From positions 1 through 6,150 of the forward strand of contig DASVWZ010000163.1 in NCBI GenBank assembly GCA_036392935.1: a stretch of DNA of 6,150 nucleotides, read 5' to 3'. Source of the stretch: DASVWZ01 sp036392935 (GTDB taxonomy: Bacteria > Acidobacteriota > Terriglobia > Terriglobales > Acidobacteriaceae). Position 1 is the first letter of the stretch; every line of letters starts with the position of its first letter. Made by a program: the position numbers and the translations under genes. The notes below the pieces were generated by a model. That model was not told where the DNA came from, ran no database searches, and worked only from the letters and a program-made list of their open reading frames with translations. This document shows, piece after piece, positions 1-5,872 of the stretch.

Positions 1-131
1 GTTGTCGTGCTTTCGTTGAATCGTTCTCCTTCCGCGCCCACGCCCACAACTTCAATCGGAAAGCCGATCGAAACCCGGTCGCTTCTTCTTTTTGGGGCAG
101 AAATCGGGAGTATGCGCAGTAATTCCGACAT
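1..131 (-). CDS. PilZ-domain-like protein, N-terminal fragment (runs off left edge)
   Basis: A leftward reading frame opens at an ATG (131-129) and stays open to the window edge, giving 43 complete codons. The product begins MSELLRILPISAPKRRSDRV and continues with a segment rich in Val and Gly followed by GERFNESTT. An Arg-Arg-x-x-Arg start, a hydrophobic strand ending in PIEV, and a G-x-x-F-x-E-x-T segment are the usual opening of the small PilZ-like proteins common in Acidobacteria. Full PilZ domains bind cyclic di-GMP through the N-terminal RxxxR and a later D/NxSxxG motif; the second motif would lie outside the window, so nucleotide binding cannot be judged. No clear Shine-Dalgarno precedes this ATG and the frame is open further upstream, so the start is provisional. 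It diverges from the epoxide hydrolase gene. Family call is from recognition only. Confidence 0.55.
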   Translation of the reverse strand, partial: MSELLRILPISAPKRRSDRVSIGFPIEVVGVGAEGERFNESTT

Positions 132-233
132 CCCACACACATCGGCCAATGCAGCCAGAAGTTTATGCTTTGCCGCACACCGAAGGTCACCGACCGTGGG
201 ACGTGCCCCGCGAATTCGCCGCCCCCGAACCTC

Positions 234-246
234 GGCCCACCATTCG
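234..246 (+). repeat. 13-bp direct repeat, copy 1 (GGCCCACCATTCG)
   Basis: The 13-mer GGCCCACCATTCG occurs here and again, identically, at 398-410, both on the same strand and both inside the divergent spacer. A related CCATCGAGTC at about 300-309 resembles the CCATTCGAGTC that overlaps the second copy. The placement would suit a regulator-binding site, but no family can be named and chance cannot be excluded. Confidence 0.4.
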
Positions 247-397
247 GCGTACAATAAGTCGCCCGCCGGAAGATGGCCCGCCGCAATTTCTGCGCCGAAC
301 CATCGAGTCGCCGCTTTCCAGCGCATTATTTTTTGCGGCGGCCACTCCCACGGGCTCATCAGCTAGTCAGGTTTTTTCCGGGCAGGCGCTCAACGCC

Positions 398-410
398 GGC
401 CCACCATTCG
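398..410 (+). repeat. 13-bp direct repeat, copy 2 (GGCCCACCATTCG)
   Basis: Identical to 234-246, with a start-to-start spacing of 164 bases. It lies 43 bases before the epoxide hydrolase ATG, where an operator or an upstream promoter element could act. Function is inference only. Confidence 0.4.
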
Positions 411-442
411 AGTCAAAAACCACATTTGCTCCGCAGTCAGAA

Positions 443-448
443 AGAGGA
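443..448 (+). promoter_or_regulatory. Ribosome binding site of the epoxide hydrolase gene
   Basis: AGAGGA, within a longer purine run AGAAAGAGGA, ends four bases before the ATG at 453. It is the only good Shine-Dalgarno-like sequence near the start of this frame and supports 453 over the upstream in-frame ATG at 273. Confidence 0.6.
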
Positions 449-452
449 CACC

Positions 453-1703
453 ATGGCACAAGCCGTTACACCCCAGACCAACACCCAAGCCGCGGCCACC
501 GACGCAATCCGTCCGTTTCCGAAAATCAACGTTCCAGAAGCTGACCTCACCGAATTGCGCAACCGCATCAACGCTACCCGATGGCCCAACCGCGAAACTG
601 TCCCCGACGCAACTCAGGGCGTGCAGCTCGCTACCGCTCAGGCACTCGCCGACTATTGGGCAAACCAATACGATTGGCGCAAAATCGAAGCCAGGCTCAA
701 CAGCGTTCCGCAGTTCATCACTGAAATCGACGGCCTCGACATCCACTTCATCCACGTCCGTTCCCAGCACGAAAACGCTTTGCCGGTCATCGTCACCCAC
801 GGCTGGCCCGGTTCAATCGTCGAGCAGCTCAAGATCATCGATCCGCTTACCAATCCCACTGCTCACGGCGGAGCCGCGTCTGACGCCTTCGATGTCGTCA
901 TCCCCTCCATGCCCGGCTACGGATACTCCGGCAAGCCCACCACCCCCGGCTGGGATCCCGCGCACATCGCGCGTGCCTGGGTCACGCTGGCGAAGCGCCT
1001 CGGCTACTCGCAGTTCGTCGCCCAGGGCGGCGACTGGGGCGCAGTCATCGTCGACCAGATGGGTGTGCAGGCTGCTCCCGAGCTGCTCGGCATTCACAGC
1101 AATATGCCCGGCATCTTTCCCGCCGAAATCGACGCGATGGCAGCCTCCGGCGCGCCCGCGCCCGCCGGACTTTCCGCCGACGAAAAGCTAGCTTACGATC
1201 GCCTGCAGTTCGTCTATCAGAAGGGAATTGCCTACGGCTATCAGATGGGTCTGCGTCCGCAAACTCTGTACGGAATCGCCGATTCGCCCGTTGGCCTCGC
1301 GGCTTACTTCCTCGATCACGATGCCCGCAGTTATCAGTTGATCACCCGCGTTTTTCAAGGCCAGACCGAAGGCCTTACCCGCGATGACATTCTCGACAAC
1401 ATCACCATCACTTGGCTCACCGACACCGCGCTCTCCGGCGCTCGTCTCTATTGGGAATATTGGGGCAAAGGCGGATACTTCAACGTCAAAGGCGTCAAAA
1501 TTCCAGTCGCGGTCAGCGTCTTTCCCGACGAACTTTATCCCGCGCCAAAAAGCTGGTCGGAGCAGGCCTATCCCAAGCTCATCCACTACAACCGGCTGCC
1601 CAAAGGCGGACACTTCGCCGCCTGGGAACAGCCTGCGCTGTTTTCAGAAGAGCTTCGCGTCGGCTTCCGCCCCTTGCGAAAAGCATTAGCCAAGGCCGCA
1701 TAA
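453..1703 (+). CDS. Epoxide hydrolase, microsomal/EHN type (alpha/beta-hydrolase fold)
   Basis: This 416-residue protein is a full-length epoxide hydrolase of the group with an N-terminal EHN domain (about residues 20-130) ahead of an alpha/beta-hydrolase core. Members open epoxide rings to vicinal diols through an ester formed on an Asp. Visible landmarks are the oxyanion-hole motif HGWPGS (116-121), PGYGYSG (154-160), the nucleophile elbow GGDWG with Asp194, a cap region with RLYWEYW (331-337) whose Tyr333 may be one of the ring-opening tyrosines, FPDE with Glu360 as the likely acid (placed like the microsomal enzyme's Glu), and GGHFAAWE with His387 as the base. The catalytic set therefore looks complete. 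No signal peptide is seen, so it is probably cytoplasmic. Start 453 is chosen because a Shine-Dalgarno precedes it and because the 60 upstream in-frame residues are unlike the family. It appears to be a single-gene unit convergent with the methyltransferase gene. The substrate cannot be told from sequence. Confidence 0.93.
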   Translation: MAQAVTPQTNTQAAATDAIRPFPKINVPEADLTELRNRINATRWPNRETVPDATQGVQLATAQALADYWANQYDWRKIEARLNSVPQFITEIDGLDIHFIHVRSQHENALPVIVTHGWPGSIVEQLKIIDPLTNPTAHGGAASDAFDVVIPSMPGYGYSGKPTTPGWDPAHIARAWVTLAKRLGYSQFVAQGGDWGAVIVDQMGVQAAPELLGIHSNMPGIFPAEIDAMAASGAPAPAGLSADEKLAYDRLQFVYQKGIAYGYQMGLRPQTLYGIADSPVGLAAYFLDHDARSYQLITRVFQGQTEGLTRDDILDNITITWLTDTALSGARLYWEYWGKGGYFNVKGVKIPVAVSVFPDELYPAPKSWSEQAYPKLIHYNRLPKGGHFAAWEQPALFSEELRVGFRPLRKALAKAA

Positions 1704-1719
1704 CTGGAGCTTGCGGATG

Positions 1720-1754
1720 CCCCGGCCTTCCGCGACTTGTTGCGGAGGCTGGGG
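1720..1754. terminator. Strong GC-rich hairpin between convergent genes (terminator or REP-like)
   Basis: Arms 1720-1733 and 1742-1754 pair along 13 base pairs with one G-T wobble and one bulged T, closing a loop of about eight bases (GACTTGTT). It starts 17 bases after the hydrolase stop codon. Neither side is followed by a T-tract, so it is not a textbook intrinsic terminator. It may still stop transcription from one or both convergent genes, or protect the 3' end. It could also be a single REP-like palindrome; its sequence does not match the REP-like hairpins in the right half of the window. Confidence 0.5.
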
Positions 1755-1810
1755 TCTCTGCACTCGCGTACGATGGCGGCGGCAACATCTACATCTTCGA
1801 CGGCAAGTGA
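1755..1810 (+). pseudogene. Possible short 3' remnant of a coding sequence
   Basis: Between the hairpin and the methyltransferase 3' end one forward frame reads VSALAYDGGGNIYIFDGK and then TGA at 1808-1810. It has G/C in most third codon positions and an alternating beta-strand-like pattern ending in a Gly-rich turn, which looks more like the end of a real secreted or propeller-type protein than random spacer. There is no start codon of its own. Only about 18 codons are visible, so chance is a serious alternative. Confidence 0.2.
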
Positions 1811-1829
1811 TAAAACCAGGCGTTTCCAC

Positions 1830-2639
1830 TCACGACGCCGCCTTGTCCGTGACGTAGCAATAACGCAGCAGGCGCCTCTCGCTGCACAGTTTGAATACGC
1901 TCGCCAGGAACCGTTGCAGACCCTCGAAAGTCGGCTCGTTTTCTATCGCGATGAGCCTGGCCTTTCTTTTTTCGCGCGCGTCATGCCAGCGCTTGGCAAT
2001 CGAAGCCGCATCCTGGGTAGTGTCGCTTACGCGCACCAGCCGGAATCCAGCTTCTTCAATTAGCCTTTCATTCTCACCGGGCGGGCTGTACATGTAAAAA
2101 CCGATCGAACTCCGTATCGTTAGTTCCTGGTAAGAAACCGTTCCGCCAATGATCAGCGCATCGCTGAACAGCATGCGCCCTCCTGGTCTTGTCACCCGGA
2201 ACATCTCCCGCAGAATGTCGGCACGATCCGGCAGGTGGCATAGAACGTCGTTCGAGAAAACCGCGTCAAAGCTGCCGTCATTCAATGGCAGAGTCCGTGA
2301 TACATCTTGATCCTCGAAACGCGCGCGGGAGACCAGATTCTTTACCGCCGCCAGCCGGTTTGCATTGCGAATGCCCGGAACATTGACATCGAGTCCCAGG
2401 ATGCGGCATCCAATCTTCTCTGCCAAATGCAGGGCATACCCTCCCGAGCCGCAACCTATCTCCAGGACCGATGAGTCGGCCTTGAGAGCGAGCAACTGAG
2501 GAATCTCTTCGGACTCATCCGTTGTCACCCAGCTTGTTTGTCCATAGTCCTCTCCGTAGGTCTCGGTGCGTATTTCTCGATAGGTCTCCGACTCATAGTT
2601 CTCGTATGCGCCGTCATATAGATTCACCGCCTGTGACAC
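1830..2639 (-). CDS. SAM-dependent class I methyltransferase
   Basis: The 269-residue product has the Rossmann-like fold of class I methyltransferases. Motif I is VLEIGCGSGGY (58-68), the glycine loop that holds S-adenosylmethionine. The acidic residue at the end of strand 2 is Asp84 in GLDVN, QDV (111-113) lies at the adenine-contact loop, SFDAVFSNDVLCHLPD (123-138) is motif IV with its following helix, and RPGGRMLFSD (151-160) is the post-motif strand. This resembles the UbiE and sarcosine/dimethylglycine N-methyltransferase-like group, which act on small molecules. A 30-residue N-terminal lid rich in Tyr and Glu and a C-terminal helical region (210-269) flank the core, and the acceptor cannot be named. 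The start is GTG (2639-2637), fixed by an excellent ribosome binding site. The gene lies downstream of the M13 peptidase gene on the same strand, but 337 bases and a repeat element separate them, so co-transcription is doubtful. Confidence 0.88.
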   Translation of the reverse strand: MSQAVNLYDGAYENYESETYREIRTETYGEDYGQTSWVTTDESEEIPQLLALKADSSVLEIGCGSGGYALHLAEKIGCRILGLDVNVPGIRNANRLAAVKNLVSRARFEDQDVSRTLPLNDGSFDAVFSNDVLCHLPDRADILREMFRVTRPGGRMLFSDALIIGGTVSYQELTIRSSIGFYMYSPPGENERLIEEAGFRLVRVSDTTQDAASIAKRWHDAREKRKARLIAIENEPTFEGLQRFLASVFKLCSERRLLRYCYVTDKAAS

Positions 2640-2647
2640 GTCCCGAA

Positions 2648-2655
2648 TCCTCCTT
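2648..2655 (-). promoter_or_regulatory. Strong Shine-Dalgarno setting the GTG start of the methyltransferase
   Basis: On the reverse strand the sequence reads AAGGAGGA, then eight bases, then GTG at 2639-2637. The near-perfect complement to the 16S tail at good spacing decides in favour of this GTG. The site ends only about three bases from the edge of repeat element A. Confidence 0.8.
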
Positions 2656-2708
2656 CCTGGCCCCGCCCTTCAACCTGCCGGCACTACTATAACTGAGGGT
2701 GCGCCGTC

Positions 2709-2725
2709 CTCGCATTTTTTGCGAG
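2709..2725. repeat. REP-like hairpin in element A
   Basis: CTCGCA (2709-2714) pairs with TGCGAG (2720-2725) around a T-rich loop. The preceding head ACTGAGGGTGCGCCGTCC (2692-2709) matches the head of the third hairpin at 6080-6097 in 17 of 18 bases. The outer stem is damaged compared with the copies at 5817-5849 and 6091-6119, consistent with decay. As transcript it would follow the M13 gene and could act in 3'-end formation or protection. Confidence 0.55.
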
Positions 2726-2800
2726 AGCCTGCCCTGTGCCTGCCGGTCGAAAGGGCGGGAACAACGAACCCATGCAGCCCGGCTTTCGCGCGACGACTCG

Positions 2801-2944
2801 GGCCACGCGATCGCGAAGGGAAATCCCCGGCCAGCCTATATTGACCGGAACCGGCCCAGCCTTGCCCAGGGAACAGCGACGATAACTGCTCCATCTCCAT
2901 TGCTCGGATATCGCCACGTAGCCGACCGTGACAACGCGGTTCAT
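2801..2944 (-). pseudogene. RAYT (IS200-like, Y1) transposase C-terminal remnant, copy A
   Basis: Read leftward from 2944, 48 codons begin MNRVVTVGYVAISEQWRWSS, continue with YRR and GKAGPVPVN, and finish ISLRDRVA. The signature GYVA-x-x-EQWRWSSYR followed by a Gly-Pro-Val-x-Val-Asn tail and FRDRVA-like end is the familiar C-terminus of acidobacterial REP-associated Y1 transposases. The catalytic HuH histidines and the tyrosine, which lie earlier in such proteins, are absent, so no active enzyme can be made. The stop present in copy B (TGA, 5890-5888) is CGA here (2800-2798), so the frame runs on into the repeat. The upstream sequence has no recognisable transposase. Confidence 0.7.
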
Positions 2945-2976
2945 CACCCAGCCTCGACAAATGGACCCGGCAAGAG

Positions 2977-4995
2977 TTACCACAGCCGGCAAGGATGCGG
3001 GCTCACCATCGCGTCGCCCTGCTTGCATGAGAATGCCTTCTGGAACCCGTCAAAGTTCCGCAGTGTCCCGTTGACCCGCCAACGTCCCGGTGAGTGCGGG
3101 TCCGTTAGCAACCAATTTCGCAAGGCCGCGTCGGTGGTATTGGCGCATTGTGTCTTGGCGAACGAAAGAAAGAAGCGCTGCTCTGGCGTCAGGCCGTCAA
3201 CCGCAGCCCGTGAACCGCTGCCCAGCCGCTTTTCAAGCGCGTCATAAGCAAACCGGATACCGCCATTGTCGGCCAGATTTTCACCCAGTGTGAGCTGCCC
3301 GTTCAACCTTTTGTCATCGACCACCGGAAACTGGGAGTACTCATCGACGAAGCACTGCGCGCGCTCCCCAAACCGCGCCGCATCTTCTGCCGTCCACCAG
3401 TCGCGGAGATTGCCGCTCTCATCGAACTTCCGTCCGTGGTCGTCGAAGCCATGCGTGAACTCGTGGCCCATGGTGCGTCCTACGGCCCCGAAGTTAACCG
3501 CATCGTCCATCTCCGCATCGAAGAACGGCGGTTGCAGAAGCCCAGCAGTGAAGACAATCTCTACCAGCGCAGCGCTCTGATACCCGTCGACGTCCTGCGG
3601 CAAAGAGAACCATTCGTCGCGGTCCACAGGCTTGCCGATTTTCGCCATCTGGCGCGCGAACTCAAACCTCTTCGCGCGCACCACGTTGCCGGTCGCATCG
3701 TCACGCCTCACCACCAGGCCACTATAATCCTGCCAGCGGTCCGGATATCCGACCTTGATGCGGAAGGCTTCCAACTTGCGCAGTGCTTCGCGCCGCGTCG
3801 CATCGCTCATCCAGTCGAGAGCTACAATGTCGTTCCGCAGCGCTGCCTGTATGTCCTGGATTTGCGCCAGTGCCCGCTGTTTCTGCGCAGCTGGGAAGTG
3901 ATGTTCAACGTAGGTCTTCCCCACGGCTTCGCCGAGTGCGTCATTGGTCTGCCGGACGCACTGTTTCCAGCGCGGCGGCATCTCTCGCGTTCCACGCAGC
4001 ACAGTGCCGTAAAAATGGAAGTCTTCTTCGGCCATTTGTTTTGGCAGGGCCGCCGCCAGCACATGGATCACTTGCCAGCGCAAATATGCCCGCTGTTCCG
4101 CCGCAGGCAGATTCAGCCACAACCGCGTGGCGGCCTGCAGCGAACTCGGCCACCGCACGTTGATCTCCGCGATGGCCGGTGCGCCTGCCGCACTGAAGTA
4201 TCGTTGCCAAGGCCAACCCGGCGTCAGCGCGTCGAGTTGCGCGCTCGTCAACTTGTGATACTGCTGCGCAGGGTCACGCCGCTGCTCGCGCGTCGGATGC
4301 ATCTTCGCCAGTTCTGTTTCGATCCGCAGCACCGCGCTGGCGCCTGCTGCCGCCTCAGGCGCATTTAGCCCGCTCGCTTGCAGTATGTGCGCTACATGCG
4401 CGGAATACTCCTCGCGCAACCTCTTTGTTTCCTCATCGTCCTTCAGGTAGTAATCGCGGTCGGTCATGCCGAGTGATTCAACATCAATCGTTGCGATGAC
4501 CTGGGCTGCATCTTTGAAGTCCTGGCGGGCGTGGAACCCGAAAAGTGCTTCGGTGCCAAGGGTGTGCACGCCGGCTAACGCAATCACCGCATCGGTCGGC
4601 GTGCGCACCGCATCGATCCGCCGCAAATCGTCATTCAGCGCCTCCAGCCCGCGCTTTTCTATGCTCGGCTCATCCGTGCACGCGGCGTAGAAGTCCTGCA
4701 CCTTACGGTAGTCAGCTCCGTCGCCCGCTTCGCGGCCTTCAACAATCTCTCGCACTGCAGCCGTTGTCTTTTCCTCTAACTGGTAATATGGGTCCCACGA
4801 CGACCGGTCTGGCGGGATCGGGTTCGCTTTCATCCACGGGCCACAGGCGTACTGGTAAAAATCATCGCAGGCGGAAACGTTCTTATCGACTGCGGAATCG
4901 TTGAACCGAAGCGGATCGCCCGCGCTTTGGCCGGAGGCCGCTGGAGCGGCCAGCACGGAGATGACAAACAGCGCGGTAACAACTCGCAGCATCAT
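2977..4995 (-). CDS. Secreted M13 family zinc metallopeptidase (neprilysin/PepO-like)
   Basis: The 672-residue product begins with a Sec signal peptide (MMLRVVTALFVISVLAAPAA, cleavage near residue 20-24; no lipobox), so it probably acts outside the cytoplasmic membrane. The M13 N-terminal domain starts at DKNVSACDDFYQYACGPW (37-54). The catalytic domain has the zinc motif HEFTH (511-515, catalytic Glu512) and GENLADNGG (571-579) with Glu572 as third ligand. His634 and Arg640 in DPHSPGRWRVNG match the transition-state and C-terminus-binding residues of neprilysin. The usual C-terminal CRVW-type end is present as CRLW. The family hydrolyses peptides of limited length. One oddity: the substrate-binding Asn-Ala-x-Tyr motif before EIVF is Asp-Gly-Tyr-Gln here (470-473). 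The ATG at 4995 is preferred to a GTG at 5085 because it puts the signal peptide at the N-terminus; its ribosome binding site (AGGT) is weak. The gene diverges from the DinB-family gene. Confidence 0.93.
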   Translation of the reverse strand: MMLRVVTALFVISVLAAPAASGQSAGDPLRFNDSAVDKNVSACDDFYQYACGPWMKANPIPPDRSSWDPYYQLEEKTTAAVREIVEGREAGDGADYRKVQDFYAACTDEPSIEKRGLEALNDDLRRIDAVRTPTDAVIALAGVHTLGTEALFGFHARQDFKDAAQVIATIDVESLGMTDRDYYLKDDEETKRLREEYSAHVAHILQASGLNAPEAAAGASAVLRIETELAKMHPTREQRRDPAQQYHKLTSAQLDALTPGWPWQRYFSAAGAPAIAEINVRWPSSLQAATRLWLNLPAAEQRAYLRWQVIHVLAAALPKQMAEEDFHFYGTVLRGTREMPPRWKQCVRQTNDALGEAVGKTYVEHHFPAAQKQRALAQIQDIQAALRNDIVALDWMSDATRREALRKLEAFRIKVGYPDRWQDYSGLVVRRDDATGNVVRAKRFEFARQMAKIGKPVDRDEWFSLPQDVDGYQSAALVEIVFTAGLLQPPFFDAEMDDAVNFGAVGRTMGHEFTHGFDDHGRKFDESGNLRDWWTAEDAARFGERAQCFVDEYSQFPVVDDKRLNGQLTLGENLADNGGIRFAYDALEKRLGSGSRAAVDGLTPEQRFFLSFAKTQCANTTDAALRNWLLTDPHSPGRWRVNGTLRNFDGFQKAFSCKQGDAMVSPHPCRLW

Positions 4996-5037
4996 TGACC
5001 TGCCCAGTCTTGGACGTGTGGCCGCCGATATCGTGAT

Positions 5038-5066
5038 CGTTACAATGCGTTTTTCAGCCTGTAACG
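5038..5066. promoter_or_regulatory. Inverted repeat CGTTACA-N15-TGTAACG, possible operator
   Basis: Two perfect 7-base arms (5038-5044 and 5060-5066) are separated by 15 bases, giving a centre-to-centre distance of 22 bases, about two DNA turns, as expected for a dimeric regulator. The dyad lies 42 bases upstream of the M13 ATG. The intervening bases contain a T-run, so a weak hairpin in RNA is also possible. No regulator is encoded nearby that would identify it. Confidence 0.35.
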
Positions 5067-5223
5067 CGATGCCCGTAATGCCCACGGTAGTCCAAATGTT
5101 GGGAACCTGCTCCGTTCAATCCATAATTGGTGGAGCTGCTGCTGTAGCGAGCGCCCAGTAAAGACCTGCGGATGACTTCTCTGGCCACAGAAGCATAAGA
5201 TTTGGCCTTTACTTTATAAAACT

Positions 5224-5229
5224 AAGGAG
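5224..5229 (+). promoter_or_regulatory. Ribosome binding site of the DinB-family gene
   Basis: AAGGAG lies six bases before the ATG at 5236 and is a near-ideal Shine-Dalgarno. It fixes the start of the gene. Confidence 0.8.
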
Positions 5230-5235
5230 CGTCTG

Positions 5236-5763
5236 ATGGTCGTCTCAACCGCCCAGCAACAACCGCCCACCGTCACTTCTGTCCTCAACCTGCTGTACGC
5301 TGTTGTCGAGCAGGAAGTCCTTTCCGCTGCTGAAGCTATGCCCGCAGACAAATATTCCTTCGCGCCTACCAATGGCGAGTTCAAAGGCGTACGCACTTTC
5401 GCTGAACAGGTGAAACACGTCGCTTTCGCCAACCACCTTTATTTTGGCCCGCTCATGGGCGAGACGATCGACGCTAGCTCCTTCGAAGAAAATACCAACG
5501 GCCCCGCGGCGCTGAAAACCAAGGCCGAAATCGTGCAGTATCTTAAAGATTCCTTCGCGCTCGGCCATCGGGCCATTTCCGGGGTCACCTCCGAAAACGA
5601 GGTTACGCCGCTGCCCAAGCCCGTATCCCCATTCCTCTCAACGCGTCTCGCAATCGCCATTATCGGCGCCTTCCATCCGAAGGATCACTACGGTCAGATG
5701 ATCGAGTACCTGCGGATGAACGGTATCGTCCCGCCCGCAAGCCGCCCGCCGATGAGTGTTTAA
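5236..5763 (+). CDS. DinB superfamily protein (DinB_2-like four-helix metal-binding fold)
   Basis: The 175-residue product is of normal length for the DinB/YfiT-like four-helix-bundle superfamily. It shows helix 1 (about 13-35), then the FKGVRTFAEQVKHVAFANH segment whose His61 is the first expected metal ligand, and near the end FHPKDHYGQMIEYLRMNGIV with His147 and His151 as the second and third ligands. The closing VPPAS is typical of the acidobacterial members. Characterised relatives include thiol-dependent transferases and hydrolases acting with bacillithiol or mycothiol, but most members have no known reaction, and the substrate here is unknown. There is no signal peptide, so it is predicted to be cytoplasmic. 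The start at 5236 is supported by AAGGAG. It is transcribed away from the M13 gene and is followed directly by repeat element B. Confidence 0.87.
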   Translation: MVVSTAQQQPPTVTSVLNLLYAVVEQEVLSAAEAMPADKYSFAPTNGEFKGVRTFAEQVKHVAFANHLYFGPLMGETIDASSFEENTNGPAALKTKAEIVQYLKDSFALGHRAISGVTSENEVTPLPKPVSPFLSTRLAIAIIGAFHPKDHYGQMIEYLRMNGIVPPASRPPMSV

Positions 5764-5780
5764 CCGGGCGGGTGGCCCGG
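5764..5780. terminator. Perfect hairpin directly after the DinB-family stop codon
   Basis: CCGGGC (5764-5769) and GCCCGG (5775-5780) are perfect arms around GGGTG and begin on the base after the TAA. The following CCTTTG is not a real T-tract, so termination is possible but not certain. The inner GGGCGGGTGGCCC recurs at 6033-6045, so this palindrome is also the left boundary of repeat element B. Confidence 0.5.
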
Positions 5781-5816
5781 CCTTTGAGCTGCCGGCGCCA
5801 TCATCACGGAGGGTGC

Positions 5817-5849
5817 CCTGCTCTTTCGCGTTCTGTGCGAAAGGGTGGG
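5817..5849. repeat. REP-like hairpin in element B
   Basis: Arms 5817-5829 and 5837-5849 pair over 13 positions, with CTTTCGC/GCGAAAG as the perfect core and three G-T wobbles outside it, around a 7-base loop. It follows the conserved GAGGGTGC head at 5810-5817. REP palindromes of this kind are the usual companions of RAYT transposases. Confidence 0.6.
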
Positions 5850-5872
5850 AACAACGAACCCATGCAGGCCGG

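Larger units (their letters stand above)
132..452. other. Divergent intergenic region, PilZ-like gene / epoxide hydrolase
   Basis: This 321-base stretch should hold the promoters of both divergent genes. Reading it in six frames gives only low-complexity, Pro/Arg/Ser-rich translations with no recognisable domain. I found no convincing -35/-10 pair. It holds a 13-bp direct repeat (234-246 and 398-410), a possible weak hairpin with six-base arms (309-314 with 335-340), and a small hairpin GGCG-CTCAA-CGCC at 385-397. The hydrolase frame is open back to an ATG at 273, but the translation of 273-452 is Arg/His/Pro-rich and unlike the family, so it is treated as untranslated. Confidence 0.5.
2658..2954 (-). 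repeat. Repeat element A: REP-like block plus transposase-gene tail
   Basis: This stretch is homologous, in the same orientation, to 5766-6051. Between 2757-2852 and 5847-5942 the two agree at 89 of 96 positions without gaps. Homology continues to the right through the tail of a transposase reading frame, and to the left through ACTGAGGGTGC and a hairpin, although A carries about 25 extra bases near 2725-2750. The edges are approximate: the left edge is set by TGGCCCCGCCCTT against TGGCCCGGCCTTT in B, and the right edge by the shared CCCAGCCT. It fills most of the 337 bases between the methyltransferase and the M13 peptidase gene. I read it as a relic or non-autonomous derivative of a RAYT (REP-associated tyrosine transposase) element. 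Confidence 0.7.
4996..5235. promoter_or_regulatory. Divergent promoter region, M13 peptidase / DinB-family gene
   Basis: These 240 bases separate two genes that face away from each other, so both promoters should be here. An inverted repeat CGTTACA / TGTAACG lies at 5038-5066. TATAAA at 5215-5220 looks like a -10 element but is so close to the DinB start that its transcript would begin inside the Shine-Dalgarno, so it is doubtful. CATAAG at 5194-5199 is an alternative with no good -35. No gene is recognised in this stretch. Confidence 0.5.

Noticed and set aside
7..366. Forward open frames of about 120-150 codons at the left end
   Set aside because: Low-complexity Ser/Pro/Arg/His translations with no domain. 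The opposite strand at 1-131 gives a much better protein-like reading (PilZ-like).
273..452. N-terminal extension of the epoxide hydrolase to the ATG at 273
   Set aside because: The 60 added residues are Arg/His/Pro-rich and unlike the family, and a Shine-Dalgarno directly precedes the ATG at 453.
3436..4368. A 310-codon open frame on the + strand inside the M13 peptidase gene
   Set aside because: It is antisense to a clear M13 gene with all catalytic motifs. Its translation is rich in Arg, His and Pro with no recognisable domain, as expected from the complement of a GC-rich coding sequence.
4996..5085. Longer M13 peptidase starting at the GTG at 5085
   Set aside because: It would bury the signal peptide 30 residues inside the protein and would translate through the likely promoter and the inverted repeat.
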